Assembly: GCA_003445795.1 (NCBI GenBank)
Contig: DMCN01000066.1
Location: 1-23,291 of the forward strand
From: Gallionellaceae bacterium
GTDB lineage: Bacteria; Pseudomonadota; Gammaproteobacteria; Burkholderiales; Gallionellaceae
Length of the DNA: 23,291 nucleotides
Direction: 5' to 3'
Under the pieces are notes generated by a model. It did no database searches and was not told where the DNA came from. It saw only the letters and a list, made by a program, of their open reading frames with translations. Below are positions 1-8,392 of this stretch, in pieces; the stretch's first letter is position 1; each line of letters opens with the position of its first letter. The position numbers and the translations under genes are program-made.

Positions 1-530
1 CTATGGATGGCGTCCGCTGTGTTGCGCGGAAAATCCTGCAATGTGCCCTGCTCGGCGATCAGTTGCGCGGTGTTGGTGGCGAGACTGTGCTGCATCAGGC
101 TAACGCCGGGCAGGATAAGGCCGCCGAGGAATTCGCCTTGTGCGGACAGCGCATCCACCGTTGTCGCGGTGCCGCAATTCACCACCAGACAGGCGCCGCG
201 CACCCGCTGCCATGCTGCGATCAGCGCCGCCCAGCGGTCGCTGCCCAGCCGTTCGGTTTGCTCATAGCCATTGTGAACGCCACAGCATTGCGCGCTCGCC
301 GTCACGAATTCGAGCGGACACTTCCATTCTGCGCAGACCGCGCGCAGCCGCTGCGCCATCGCCTCGCCCGCCACGTTGGAGACCACTACCCGGTCCGGTA
401 CCGGCAATGCGGCGAAGGCATGCTGCAGGGCGATCCACTCGGTGTTACCCGCCACGCCCTGATGCGTCCATGCCCCGTCCTGCACCAGCGCCCATTTGCA
501 GCGACTGTTCCCCACATCCAGTAGCAACAC
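1..530 (-). CDS. coaX: Type III pantothenate kinase, C-terminus beyond window edge
   Basis: Phosphorylates pantothenate with ATP, the first step of coenzyme A synthesis in the cytoplasm. The 176 residues visible start with the type III N-terminal phosphate-binding motif LLLDVGNSRCKW. They continue with YEQTERLGSDRWAAL, equivalent to the family's LGxDR segment, and then VVNCGTATTVDAL and GGLILPGVSLM, both diagnostic of the ASKHA-fold CoaX family. About 70 further C-terminal residues are expected off the window. I chose the GTG start at 528-530 because it begins the conserved motif and has an AAGGAG Shine-Dalgarno 8 bases upstream; TTG at 525-527 is the alternative. The start lies one base after the birA stop, so translation is probably coupled to birA. 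A birA-coaX pairing is common in betaproteobacteria (family knowledge). Identity is confident. Confidence 0.95.
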   Translation of the reverse strand, partial: MLLLDVGNSRCKWALVQDGAWTHQGVAGNTEWIALQHAFAALPVPDRVVVSNVAGEAMAQRLRAVCAEWKCPLEFVTASAQCCGVHNGYEQTERLGSDRWAALIAAWQRVRGACLVVNCGTATTVDALSAQGEFLGGLILPGVSLMQHSLATNTAQLIAEQGTLQDFPRNTADAIH

Positions 531-531
531 C

Positions 532-1524
532 CTATGCACTCCTTAGACTGACCTCGCCCGCATTGAACAACTGCTCGCCCTGCCCGGTCAGCAGGCGCAA
601 GACGCCATCGTCCGTCACCCCCAGCACCGTGCCGCTGACATGGCTGCCGTCGGGCATCAGCATCTTCACCATGCGCCCCTGAAAGACATGATGCCGCTCC
701 CATTCGTCGCGCAGCGGCGCGAAGCCGCCATGACTGAATCCGTGCAGCACAGCGGCCAGATGTTTCAATGATACCGCAAGCACCTGGTTGCGTTCCGCCT
801 GCGGCATGTCCAGCGAAGTCAGGTCGCTGGCCGGTTGTCCGATGAGTTCGCGCATCGCCTCCGGCACGGTCAGGTTGAGGCCGATGCCGATCACCACCGC
901 GCTGGGGCCCAGCATATCGCCCTGCGCCTCGATGAGTATCCCGGCGAGTTTGCCGTTGTTCAGCAGCACATCGTTCGGCCACTTGAGCCCCGCGCCCGCG
1001 ATGCCGAGTTCGTGCAGCGCGCGCATCATGGCGACACCGACCGCGAGGCTCAGGCCGGACAATGTGGCCAGCCCGCCGCCGAATCGCCACAGTACGGAAA
1101 AAGTGAGCGTATCGCCCAGACCCGAGTGCCAGGTCCGGCCCAGACGTCCGCGACCGGCGGTCTGCCATTCCACCGCCAGCACCGTACCGCCGGGTGCGCC
1201 TTGCGAACTGCGCTGCAACAGCAGCGCGTTGCTGGAAGACGCGTGATCTAGTATCTCGATATGCAGACCGTCGCCAGCCGCGCCGAGGCTGCTGCGGATC
1301 AGCGCAGCATCCAGCCACTGCAGCGGGCGCGCCAGGCGGTAACCGCGGCCGCGCACGCTGTACAGCGTCAAACCGAGATGCCCGACATCATGCAGCGCGT
1401 TGCACACGGTGGCGCGCGTCACACCGAACTGCCGCGCCAGCACCTCGCCGGAATGGAACTCGCCGTCCGCAAGACGGCGCAGCAGGGCAAAGGTCAGGGG
1501 TTTGGGCGCGTCCGGCGCGCTCAT
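532..1524 (-). CDS. birA: Biotin-protein ligase BirA with N-terminal helix-turn-helix
   Basis: Activates biotin as biotinyl-AMP and attaches it to the biotin carboxyl carrier protein of acetyl-CoA carboxylase. The 330-residue protein has an N-terminal winged-helix region (about 10-65, with GEVLARQFGVTRATVCNAL) and then the catalytic domain. Visible catalytic motifs are SSSNALLL near 97, the biotinyl-AMP loop GRGRLGRTW at 124-132, KWPNDV at 181-186 with the catalytic lysine, and GKLAGIL at 191-197. The C-terminal SH3-like domain ends in GEVSLRSA. The DNA-binding domain suggests it may also repress biotin genes as in E. coli, but no biotin operon is in the window. The ATG at 1522-1524 overlaps the upstream patatin stop by four bases (ATGA). 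A longer in-frame opening to 1722 reads through the patatin gene and is not credible. Confidence 0.96.
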   Translation of the reverse strand: MSAPDAPKPLTFALLRRLADGEFHSGEVLARQFGVTRATVCNALHDVGHLGLTLYSVRGRGYRLARPLQWLDAALIRSSLGAAGDGLHIEILDHASSSNALLLQRSSQGAPGGTVLAVEWQTAGRGRLGRTWHSGLGDTLTFSVLWRFGGGLATLSGLSLAVGVAMMRALHELGIAGAGLKWPNDVLLNNGKLAGILIEAQGDMLGPSAVVIGIGLNLTVPEAMRELIGQPASDLTSLDMPQAERNQVLAVSLKHLAAVLHGFSHGGFAPLRDEWERHHVFQGRMVKMLMPDGSHVSGTVLGVTDDGVLRLLTGQGEQLFNAGEVSLRSA

Positions 1525-2702
1525 TGCGGCATGTCGCAACTGGATGCTGCGGGATCGCAACCGAGGAACTTCACGATCTCTTCGCGCCGCTTGATCGCGT
1601 CCTGATAGCCGAGATCGATCAGCGCGCGGCAATAGTGTTTGTCGAACAGCAGATAACTCACCAGATTCGCCCCGCTGCGGCGCATGACGCCGGCGGCGCG
1701 CAACAGCAGCCGGATGGTCCATGGCAACTGGTCGATATGCCGCTCGGCCACCTTCTCCAGCGGCTGGCTGGGCGTGATGACCAACACTTCGATATGACGC
1801 ATCCCCGTGGCCTGGCGCAACTCTTCCGGAATCAGGCTGACGGTCTTGTTGATTCGCTGCAGGCGCTCGAGGTCGACCTCCAGGCCGTCGAGAAAGATAC
1901 TGTCCAGCGCGTGGCCCGCAATCTGCGCCAGCGTCGGATACTCATCCGACCGGTTGCGCCGCCCCTCGTCGTCATCCGAATGCCATGCGCCCATCAGCAT
2001 CACCTTTTCGGCCCCGAGATGCAGTGCCGAACTGATCGGGGCGATCTGCCGCATGGAGCCGTCGCCGAAATATTCGCGGTGGATATGCACGGCGGGGAAC
2101 ATGAACGGGATCGCGGACGAGGCCAGCAGATGTTCGATGCCGATCCTGGTCTCCATGCCGACCCGGCGCGTGCGCTTCCACGGCAACAGGCCCGGCACGC
2201 CCTGAAAAAAGGTGACCGAGTGTCCGGAGCTGTAGCCCGAGGCTGTGATGCTCAACGCGTGCAGCACACCGGCATCGATGCTTTCCTGGATCTTTTCGCA
2301 GGGCAGCGTCCGTTCCAGGAAAGCGGCGAGCGGCGCATTGTCCAGCAGCGAGATGCGACTCATGCGGTTGACACCAAACACGCTCAACACCAACCCCGCC
2401 AGCCAGCGCACGCTGTTGACAAAAACACCGAGTACGTCGGAACGGTAGATGTCACTCACGTGGGAGTTGTTCCAGATGCCGAACAGGTAATTCACGCCCT
2501 TGCGGAAATGGCGCGCGTTCACCGCCAGTGTGACCGCGTTCAAAGCCCCGGCCGAAGTGCCGCAGATGACCTGGAACGGGGAGTGGGAGCGGCGCGGAAG
2601 AAATTCGGCGATGGCCTTGAGCACACCGACCTGATAGGCGGCGCGGGCGCCGCCGCCGGTGAGGATGAGTCCGATCTTCTGCTTTTGCGGGGTCTGGCTC
2701 AT
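1521..2702 (-). CDS. Patatin-like phospholipase family protein
   Basis: Predicted serine lipid acyl hydrolase of the patatin/RssA-type family; substrate unknown. The 393-residue protein carries all family hallmarks. These are the oxyanion glycine-rich segment LTGGGARAAYQ (15-24), the nucleophile elbow GTSAG with Ser50 (48-52), and the catalytic dyad aspartate in FGDGSMRQIAP (Asp214 in a DG pair). There is no signal peptide, so it probably acts in the cytoplasm or at the inner membrane face; residues about 97-112 are hydrophobic and may touch membrane. It starts 18 bases after the stop of the 79-residue gene and overlaps birA by four bases, so all are likely cotranscribed. The Shine-Dalgarno is weak (GGGCAGCA before ATG). 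The class is well supported; the physiological role is not. Confidence 0.92.
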   Translation of the reverse strand: MSQTPQKQKIGLILTGGGARAAYQVGVLKAIAEFLPRRSHSPFQVICGTSAGALNAVTLAVNARHFRKGVNYLFGIWNNSHVSDIYRSDVLGVFVNSVRWLAGLVLSVFGVNRMSRISLLDNAPLAAFLERTLPCEKIQESIDAGVLHALSITASGYSSGHSVTFFQGVPGLLPWKRTRRVGMETRIGIEHLLASSAIPFMFPAVHIHREYFGDGSMRQIAPISSALHLGAEKVMLMGAWHSDDDEGRRNRSDEYPTLAQIAGHALDSIFLDGLEVDLERLQRINKTVSLIPEELRQATGMRHIEVLVITPSQPLEKVAERHIDQLPWTIRLLLRAAGVMRRSGANLVSYLLFDKHYCRALIDLGYQDAIKRREEIVKFLGCDPAASSCDMPQ

Positions 2703-2720
2703 TGCTGCCCTGATTGACGT

Positions 2721-2960
2721 CTACGCTTCATCCGGCTCCGCATGCACGGATTCAAGCGCGTCTTTCAGCGTCTCTTCCGGCAGGGCATTCAGCATCTCGG
2801 ACAGCACCTCTGCGGCTTCCACCGCGTTAGGCTGCAGCCTGCTGGCATCGGCGTTCGCCACCAGCACGGCCGCCGCACCGACCACCCTGAGCAGGCGTGC
2901 GCGCTCCGTCATCAGTATCTCGATCTCTTCACTCAGCATCTGTGCTTCTTGTTTGTTCAT
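2721..2960 (-). CDS. Small hypothetical protein, 79 residues
   Basis: I do not recognise this gene. It encodes 79 residues beginning MNKQEAQMLSEEIEIL, mostly helical and acidic, with charged N- and C-terminal helices around a short hydrophobic alanine/valine patch (VVGAAAVLVANA). It has no cysteine, signal peptide or clear membrane span. The start at 2958-2960 is favoured by a strong GGGAGG Shine-Dalgarno just upstream; the open frame extends further upstream (to 3086) without a comparable ribosome site. It sits between mqo and the patatin gene on the same strand, with a perfect TATAAT on the minus strand about 70 bases upstream, so it may open a transcript running into patatin-birA-coaX. Translation is likely given the ribosome site and protein-like composition. 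Function is unknown. Confidence 0.7.
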   Translation of the reverse strand: MNKQEAQMLSEEIEILMTERARLLRVVGAAAVLVANADASRLQPNAVEAAEVLSEMLNALPEETLKDALESVHAEPDEA

Positions 2961-3030
2961 GCAACCTCCCATTGAGTGATTTTTTTCCGTGTGCGGCGTC
3001 ATGCGCCGGTTGTCATGACCGGTTGCGGCG

Positions 3031-3036
3031 ATTATA
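3031..3036 (-). promoter_or_regulatory. Candidate -10 element (TATAAT) upstream of the 79-residue gene
   Basis: A perfect TATAAT on the minus strand lies in the 85-base gap between the mqo stop and the start at 2960. Transcription would begin near 3024 and give a leader of about 64 bases. I see no good -35 hexamer at 16-18 bases, so this is only a candidate. A short inverted repeat (CCGGT, 7-base loop, ACCGG, 3007-3023) lies in the predicted leader. Confidence 0.35.
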
Positions 3037-3045
3037 GCGCAGCGC

Positions 3046-4545
3046 TCAATCCGGCTCGCGGCTTCCGTCCAGTCGCAAGGTGGCAAGCGTGCGTTTGCGC
3101 ACCTCGTGCAGCAGACGCACGTTCTCGTCCAGCGATTCGCCGTAGGACGGGACCATCTCCTTCATCTTCCGCTTCCATTCCGCGCTGTGCATGCGCGACT
3201 TGAAGCAACGCTCGATCACTTCGATCATCGCCTGCACCGCGGTCGAGGCGCCGGGCGAGGCGCCCAGCAGCGAGGCGATGGTGCCGTCCTTAGAGGTGAC
3301 GATCTCGGTGCCGAACTCGAGCTTTCCGCCCTTCTTGTCGCAGCCCTTGATGATCTGCACGCGCTGCCCGGCGGAAGCCAGTTTCCAGTCTTCCGGCTTG
3401 GCCTCGGCATAGAATTCGCGCAGCGAGGCGACGCGCTCCCTGTGCGACTTGAAAGCTTCGGAGACGAGGTAGCGCATGAGGTCCAGATTGTCGCGCGCCA
3501 CCGCCAGCATCGGCCCCAGATTGCCCGTCTTCAGCGAGCCGACCAGGTCGAACATCGACCCTTCCTTGAGGAATCGGGTGGTCACCCCGGCAAACGGACC
3601 GAACAGCAGCGCCGACTCGCCATCGATGATGCGCGCATCCAGATGCGGCACCGACATCGGCGGCGCACCCACCGCCGCCTTGCCGTACACCTTGGTGGTG
3701 TGCTGTTTCAGAAGTTTGGGATCGCGGCAGATCAGCCACTGCCCACCGACGGGGAATCCACCATAGCCTTTGGCTTCGGGGATGCCGGATTTCTGCAGCA
3801 GCGGCAATGCGCCGCCGCCCGCACCGAGGAACACGAATCCGGCGTTGATCGTGCGCACCGAGTCGGTGTGGTTATCCTTCACCCGCACATGCCAGCGGCC
3901 GTCGTCATGCTGTTTCATACCCATGATGGTGTGGCTGAGCTTGAGTTCGAAGTTCGGCAGTTTCTGCAAAGCCTTCACCAGCTTGCGGGTGAGGAAACCG
4001 AAATCCACGTCGGTGCCGTGTTTCACCTGGGTCGCGGCGACCTTCTGTTTCGGGTCGCGATGCTTCATCACCAGCGGCATCCATTTGTGCAGCACGGCGT
4101 GGTCGTCGCTGTACTCCATCTCCTCGAACAGATGATGCTTGTGCAGCGCCTTGTAGCGTTTGTGCAGGAAGGCGACGTTCTCATCGCCCCACACGAAACT
4201 CTGGTGAAACACCGGGTTGATGAACTTCTCCGGCGTCGGCAACAAGCCCTGCTCCACCAGATAGGACCAGAACTGCAGCGAGACCTCGTACGCCGCATTG
4301 ATCTCCAGCGCGCGGTCGATCTTGATGCTGCCGTCCGGCTGCAGCGGTGTGTAATTGAGCTCGCAATAACCGGCGTGCCCGGTGCCCGCGTTGTTCAGAC
4401 CGTGCGAACTCTCGTGCGCGACATGGGCCAGGCGCTCGACCATAAGTATCTTGAGCGACGGATCGAGCTGCGCCAGCAGCTTGCCCAGCGTCGCGCTCAT
4501 CACCCCCGCCCCCACCAGCAACACATCCACTTTTTTCTGCGTCAT
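3046..4545 (-). CDS. mqo: Malate:quinone oxidoreductase
   Basis: Membrane-associated FAD enzyme that oxidises malate to oxaloacetate and passes electrons to the quinone pool. It serves as a respiratory alternative to NAD-dependent malate dehydrogenase in the TCA cycle. The 499-residue length is typical of Mqo. The N-terminus has the FAD-binding motif VLLVGAGVMSATLGKLL (about 9-25), followed by family signatures SSHGLNNAGTGHAGYCELNY and, later, GYGGFPVGGQWL, LFGPFAGVTTRFL and LLGASPGASTAVQAM near the C-terminus. The start at 4543-4545 is preceded by GGAG and AGGA sequences. It follows hrpA by 42 bases on the same strand and could be cotranscribed or have its own promoter in that AT-richer gap. 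No malate dehydrogenase gene is in the window. Assignment is firm. Confidence 0.97.
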   Translation of the reverse strand: MTQKKVDVLLVGAGVMSATLGKLLAQLDPSLKILMVERLAHVAHESSHGLNNAGTGHAGYCELNYTPLQPDGSIKIDRALEINAAYEVSLQFWSYLVEQGLLPTPEKFINPVFHQSFVWGDENVAFLHKRYKALHKHHLFEEMEYSDDHAVLHKWMPLVMKHRDPKQKVAATQVKHGTDVDFGFLTRKLVKALQKLPNFELKLSHTIMGMKQHDDGRWHVRVKDNHTDSVRTINAGFVFLGAGGGALPLLQKSGIPEAKGYGGFPVGGQWLICRDPKLLKQHTTKVYGKAAVGAPPMSVPHLDARIIDGESALLFGPFAGVTTRFLKEGSMFDLVGSLKTGNLGPMLAVARDNLDLMRYLVSEAFKSHRERVASLREFYAEAKPEDWKLASAGQRVQIIKGCDKKGGKLEFGTEIVTSKDGTIASLLGASPGASTAVQAMIEVIERCFKSRMHSAEWKRKMKEMVPSYGESLDENVRLLHEVRKRTLATLRLDGSREPD

Positions 4546-4587
4546 GATCCTGCACTCCGATTCTTCACAATTCGATTTTAACAGCGC

Positions 4588-7500
4588 TCAGGCGCTTAGT
4601 CCGGCGAGTATCTTCTCCAGCCGCTTCACCGACACGATCACCGGCGTCTTCAGCTCCTGCGCGTACAGCGACACGCGCAACTCCTGCACCATCCAGCCGA
4701 AATCCTCCAGCCGGGCATCCGGCTCGCCCTGTTGCGCCGACATACGACGCTGCCACTGCTGCAACAGCGGGTTCATCTGCGCCATGTTCTGCGCGTCGCG
4801 CGCCGGATTGGCGCGCAGCTTCTCCAGCCGCACGTTGACGGCCTTCAGGTAGCGCGGCATATGCTGCATGCGCTCGAACGGCGTGCGCGCCACCCATTCC
4901 TTGCCCAGCAGACTTTCCAACTGTTGCCGGATATCCTGCAGCACCTGCCCGTGCACCTTGAACCCGGGCAACGCCTTTTGCAGCATCTGGTATTCCGCCA
5001 GCACCGCAGCAACCAGCCGCGCGATCTCCTGCGCCACCAGATTCAGGCGCGCCTTGGCGTCCTGGCAGCGCGTGGCGAACTCCTTCTCGTTCTCCGGCCA
5101 GGGATCGTTCAGACAGCAGCGATCGAAAGTCACGGCGAGTATCTGCCGTTGCAGGTCCTGCTGGCTGCCGAAGGGCAGGAACTGCATGGACATCGCCTGC
5201 AGACCGGGCAGGTTCTTCTCCAGATATTTGACCTGCTCCTTCAGCGCGAGCTGGAACAGGCGGCGCAATCCCAGGCGGTGTGCGGCTTTTGCCGCATCCT
5301 GCGTGTCGAAACTCTGTAGCGTCACCGCATCACTTTCGTCCACCAGCGCGTTGAACACGGTGATGGTCTGTCCGGCGCGCTGCTCCGCGCTGGTGGATTT
5401 GAAGTCACCGAACTTCCATTCGGTATAGCGCTCACCGCCGCGCTGCTGCTGCGGTGCCGCGCTCTTTGCCGCCGGAGCAACTTGAACTGCGGCCTGTTTC
5501 GGCGCCCACTCCCCGCGCAAGGCGGCAAAATTGCGCGACATGCCGAGCTGGCGCCCGTGCTCGTCCACCACGCGGAAATTCATCAGGTGGTGTGCGGGCA
5601 ACTGCTCCAGCCGGAACGCATCCAACGGCACGTCAATCTGCTTTTGCTCGCGGATGTAGCGTGCCAGCGCCTGCAGCAGCGGCGTGTCGGATGGCTTCAC
5701 TGCCGCGCAGAATGCGGCGGCGAATTCCGGCACCGGCACGCAGTGGCGGCGCAGTTTCTGCGGCAGCGATTTCACCAGCTGGACTATCTTTTCGGCCAGT
5801 ATCCCCGGCACCAGATATTCGCAGCGCGCCGCCGACACCTGGTTCAACAACGCCTGCGGCACGGTCAGCGTCACGCCATCGTCGCTCTTGCCCGGCGCGA
5901 AGTTGTAGGCCAGCGCATAGCTCACATTGTTCATCAGCAGCTGCGGCGGGAAATGCTCGGTGGTGATGCCCGCCGCCTCGTGGCGCATGAGGTCGTCTTT
6001 TTTCAGGTACAGCAACTTGGGCTGTTCGCGCTCCGCTTCCTTGCGCCAATGCTCGAAGGCCGCGCCGTTGTGCATGCCCGCCGGAATTCGCGCATCGTAA
6101 AAGGCAAAGATCAGATCGTCGTCCACCAGCACATCGGGACGGCGCGATTTGTGCTCCAGCGCCTCGATGTCGGCGATGAGTTTCTGGTTGTGCGCAAAGA
6201 ATGGCGCCTGGGTGTTGAACTCGCCGTTCACCAGAGCCTCGCGGATGAACACTTCGCGCGATTCTTCCGGGTTCATCGGTCCGTAGTGCACGCGCTTCTT
6301 CGGATTGATGAGCAGGCCGTACAGTGTGCTGCGCTCCCACGCCGCCACCTGCGCCGCCTTCTTCTCCCAGTGCGCGTCGAAATAGCTGCGCTTCATCAGA
6401 TGCGCGCCGACTTCTTCCAGCCACTCCGGCTCGATGCGCGCCACACAGCGCGCAAAAAGTTTTGTCGTCTCCACGATTTCCGCCGCCACCACCCACTTCG
6501 CACCTTTCTTCGCCAGCACCGAGTTCGACGCGATGAAGAACTTGATCTCGCGCGGACCGAGGTAATAGGGCTCGTTCACCGCGCGCGTACCGATGTTGCC
6601 AAGCAAGCCGGTCAGCAGCGCCTTGTGGATCTGTTCGAAAGTGGCAGGCTGCTCATTGAAGCGCATGCCCATCTCAGATACCTGCGCATGCAACTGCTGG
6701 TGCAGCTCGTGCCACTCGCGCAGGCGCAGCGGCGACAGGAACTTCTCGCGGCACTCGTTCGCCCACAATTTATTGGTCTTCTTGTGCTTCACTGCATCTT
6801 GGAACCAGGCCCACAACTTGATATAGGCGAGGAAATCCGAGCGCTCGTCGTTGAAGCGCTGGTGCGCGGCATCAGCCGCCTCGCGCCGCTCGCTTGGCCT
6901 GTCGCGAGGATCCTGCAAAGCGAGTGCGCTGGCGATGATGAGGATCTCGTTGAGACAGTGATACTGCCGCCCCGCCAGCAGCAGGCGCGCCACCTTGGGA
7001 TCAAGCGGCAGTTTGGCCAGCTCGTGGCCGAGCGGCGTGAGCTGGCGCTTGTCGTCGATGGCGTTCAGCTCCTGCAGCAGCTGGTAGCCGTCGGTGATCG
7101 CGCGCGAACCCGGCGGCTCGATGAACGGGAACTCCTCGACTTCACCCAGCCCGAGCGCACTCATGCGCAGGATGACGGTGGCCAGCGACACGCGGAATAT
7201 CTCGGCGTCGGTGAACTCGGGGCGCTGCTGGAAATCCGCCTCCTCGTACAAACGGATGCACACGCCGCTCATCACGCGACCACAGCGCCCGGCGCGCTGG
7301 TTGGCGGCCGCGCGTGCGATATTCTCGATGCGCAACTGCTCCACCTTCTGCCGCACGCTGTAGCGATTGATGCGCGCCAGACCACTGTCGATGACATAGC
7401 CGATGTTGGGCACAGTCAACGAAGTCTCCGCCACGTTGGTCGCCAGCACCACGCGACGCACGCCGGAAGCAGGCTTGAACACGCGGTCCTGCTCAGCGAT

Positions 7501-8340
7501 GGACAGGCGCGAGAACAACGGCAGGATTTCCAATCCCTTGTGCTGGTGTTTGCGCAACGCTTCGGCGGTATCGCGTATCTCGCGCTCACCCGGCAGGAAC
7601 ACCAGCACATCGCCTTTCAGGCCGCCGATGCTCAATTCATCCAGCGCGCTGCATACCGCCTGCGGCACGTCCTGCGTATCGCCTTCTTCGTTCTGCTGCG
7701 GCGGGCGGTAGCGCACCTCGACCGGATAGGTGCGGCCGGTAACTTGCAATACAGGCGCACCGGAGAAGTGCTTCGCAAACCGCTCCGCATCCAACGTCGC
7801 CGAGGTGATGATGAGTTTCAGATCCGGGCGGCGCGGCAACAGGCGCTTGAGATAGCCCAGCAAAAAGTCGATGTTCAGAGAGCGCTCGTGTGCCTCGTCG
7901 ATGATGATGGTGTCGTAATTTCGCAGGTTCGGATCATGGTGGATCTCGGCCAGCAGGATGCCGTCGGTCATCAGCTTGACGCAGGTATCGGGCGACACCT
8001 TGTCGTTGAAGCGCACTTTGTATCCGACCAGACCGCCAAGCTCGGATTTCAGCTCATGCGCGATGCGCGCGCCCACCGAACGTGCCGCCACCCGCCTTGG
8101 CTGGGTGTGGCCGATGACGCCGAGCACGCCGCGCCCGAGACTCAGGCATATCTTGGGCAACTGCGTGGTCTTGCCCGAACCGGTCTCTCCGCAGACGATG
8201 ACGACTTGGTGTTTTTCGATGGCCTGCGCCAATTCCTCGCGCCGCGCAACGACCGGAAGGTCAGCGGGGTATTCGATGGCGGAGAGTTGCTGGACGCGCG
8301 CCAGACGGCGCTGGGCGATGGCAGATAATGCTGGATTCAT
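4588..8340 (-). CDS. hrpA: ATP-dependent DEAH-box RNA helicase HrpA
   Basis: Large 1250-residue DEAH helicase, close to the about 1300 residues of E. coli HrpA, which acts on mRNA and on stalled or collided ribosomes. Motifs in order are Walker A GETGSGKT (51-58), the DEAH box at 148-151 in IIIDEAHERSLN, motif III SAT (180-182), TNVAETSLTVP (about 301-311), and motif VI QRAGRCGR (348-355). Winged-helix, ratchet and OB-fold regions follow, then a long C-terminal extension of the DUF3418 type specific to HrpA, including NLPGLQAMSMQFLPFGSQQ. Compared with E. coli the N-terminus is shorter, with only 50 residues before Walker A. No Shine-Dalgarno precedes the ATG, and a TAAAAT lies 8 bases upstream. 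A 948-codon antisense open frame here is a coding shadow. Confidence 0.97.
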   Translation of the reverse strand: MNPALSAIAQRRLARVQQLSAIEYPADLPVVARREELAQAIEKHQVVIVCGETGSGKTTQLPKICLSLGRGVLGVIGHTQPRRVAARSVGARIAHELKSELGGLVGYKVRFNDKVSPDTCVKLMTDGILLAEIHHDPNLRNYDTIIIDEAHERSLNIDFLLGYLKRLLPRRPDLKLIITSATLDAERFAKHFSGAPVLQVTGRTYPVEVRYRPPQQNEEGDTQDVPQAVCSALDELSIGGLKGDVLVFLPGEREIRDTAEALRKHQHKGLEILPLFSRLSIAEQDRVFKPASGVRRVVLATNVAETSLTVPNIGYVIDSGLARINRYSVRQKVEQLRIENIARAAANQRAGRCGRVMSGVCIRLYEEADFQQRPEFTDAEIFRVSLATVILRMSALGLGEVEEFPFIEPPGSRAITDGYQLLQELNAIDDKRQLTPLGHELAKLPLDPKVARLLLAGRQYHCLNEILIIASALALQDPRDRPSERREAADAAHQRFNDERSDFLAYIKLWAWFQDAVKHKKTNKLWANECREKFLSPLRLREWHELHQQLHAQVSEMGMRFNEQPATFEQIHKALLTGLLGNIGTRAVNEPYYLGPREIKFFIASNSVLAKKGAKWVVAAEIVETTKLFARCVARIEPEWLEEVGAHLMKRSYFDAHWEKKAAQVAAWERSTLYGLLINPKKRVHYGPMNPEESREVFIREALVNGEFNTQAPFFAHNQKLIADIEALEHKSRRPDVLVDDDLIFAFYDARIPAGMHNGAAFEHWRKEAEREQPKLLYLKKDDLMRHEAAGITTEHFPPQLLMNNVSYALAYNFAPGKSDDGVTLTVPQALLNQVSAARCEYLVPGILAEKIVQLVKSLPQKLRRHCVPVPEFAAAFCAAVKPSDTPLLQALARYIREQKQIDVPLDAFRLEQLPAHHLMNFRVVDEHGRQLGMSRNFAALRGEWAPKQAAVQVAPAAKSAAPQQQRGGERYTEWKFGDFKSTSAEQRAGQTITVFNALVDESDAVTLQSFDTQDAAKAAHRLGLRRLFQLALKEQVKYLEKNLPGLQAMSMQFLPFGSQQDLQRQILAVTFDRCCLNDPWPENEKEFATRCQDAKARLNLVAQEIARLVAAVLAEYQMLQKALPGFKVHGQVLQDIRQQLESLLGKEWVARTPFERMQHMPRYLKAVNVRLEKLRANPARDAQNMAQMNPLLQQWQRRMSAQQGEPDARLEDFGWMVQELRVSLYAQELKTPVIVSVKRLEKILAGLSA

Positions 8341-8392
8341 GGCGCGCGATTTTACCCGCTGCGATTGGCACGCGCTTGAAAAGTACCGCGCG

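Noticed and set aside
386..1318. 310-codon minus-strand frame overlapping coaX and birA
   Set aside because: It is a different frame of the same strand; the birA and coaX frames carry the family motifs.
1194..2717. 507-codon open frame on the plus strand opposite birA and patatin
   Set aside because: Antisense to two genes with intact catalytic motifs; composition is shadow-like.
3007..3023. CCGGT/ACCGG inverted repeat after mqo as a terminator
   Set aside because: Only five pairs with a seven-base loop and no T-run on the minus strand after it.
3106..4581. 491-codon open frame on the plus strand opposite mqo
   Set aside because: Same shadow effect; the minus strand encodes a complete Mqo and this product has no recognisable motif.
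5482..8328. 948-codon open frame on the plus strand opposite hrpA
   Set aside because: It lies entirely antisense to a gene with every DEAH-helicase motif. Its product is rich in Arg, His, Gln and Leu without domain character, a typical antisense shadow of GC-biased codons.
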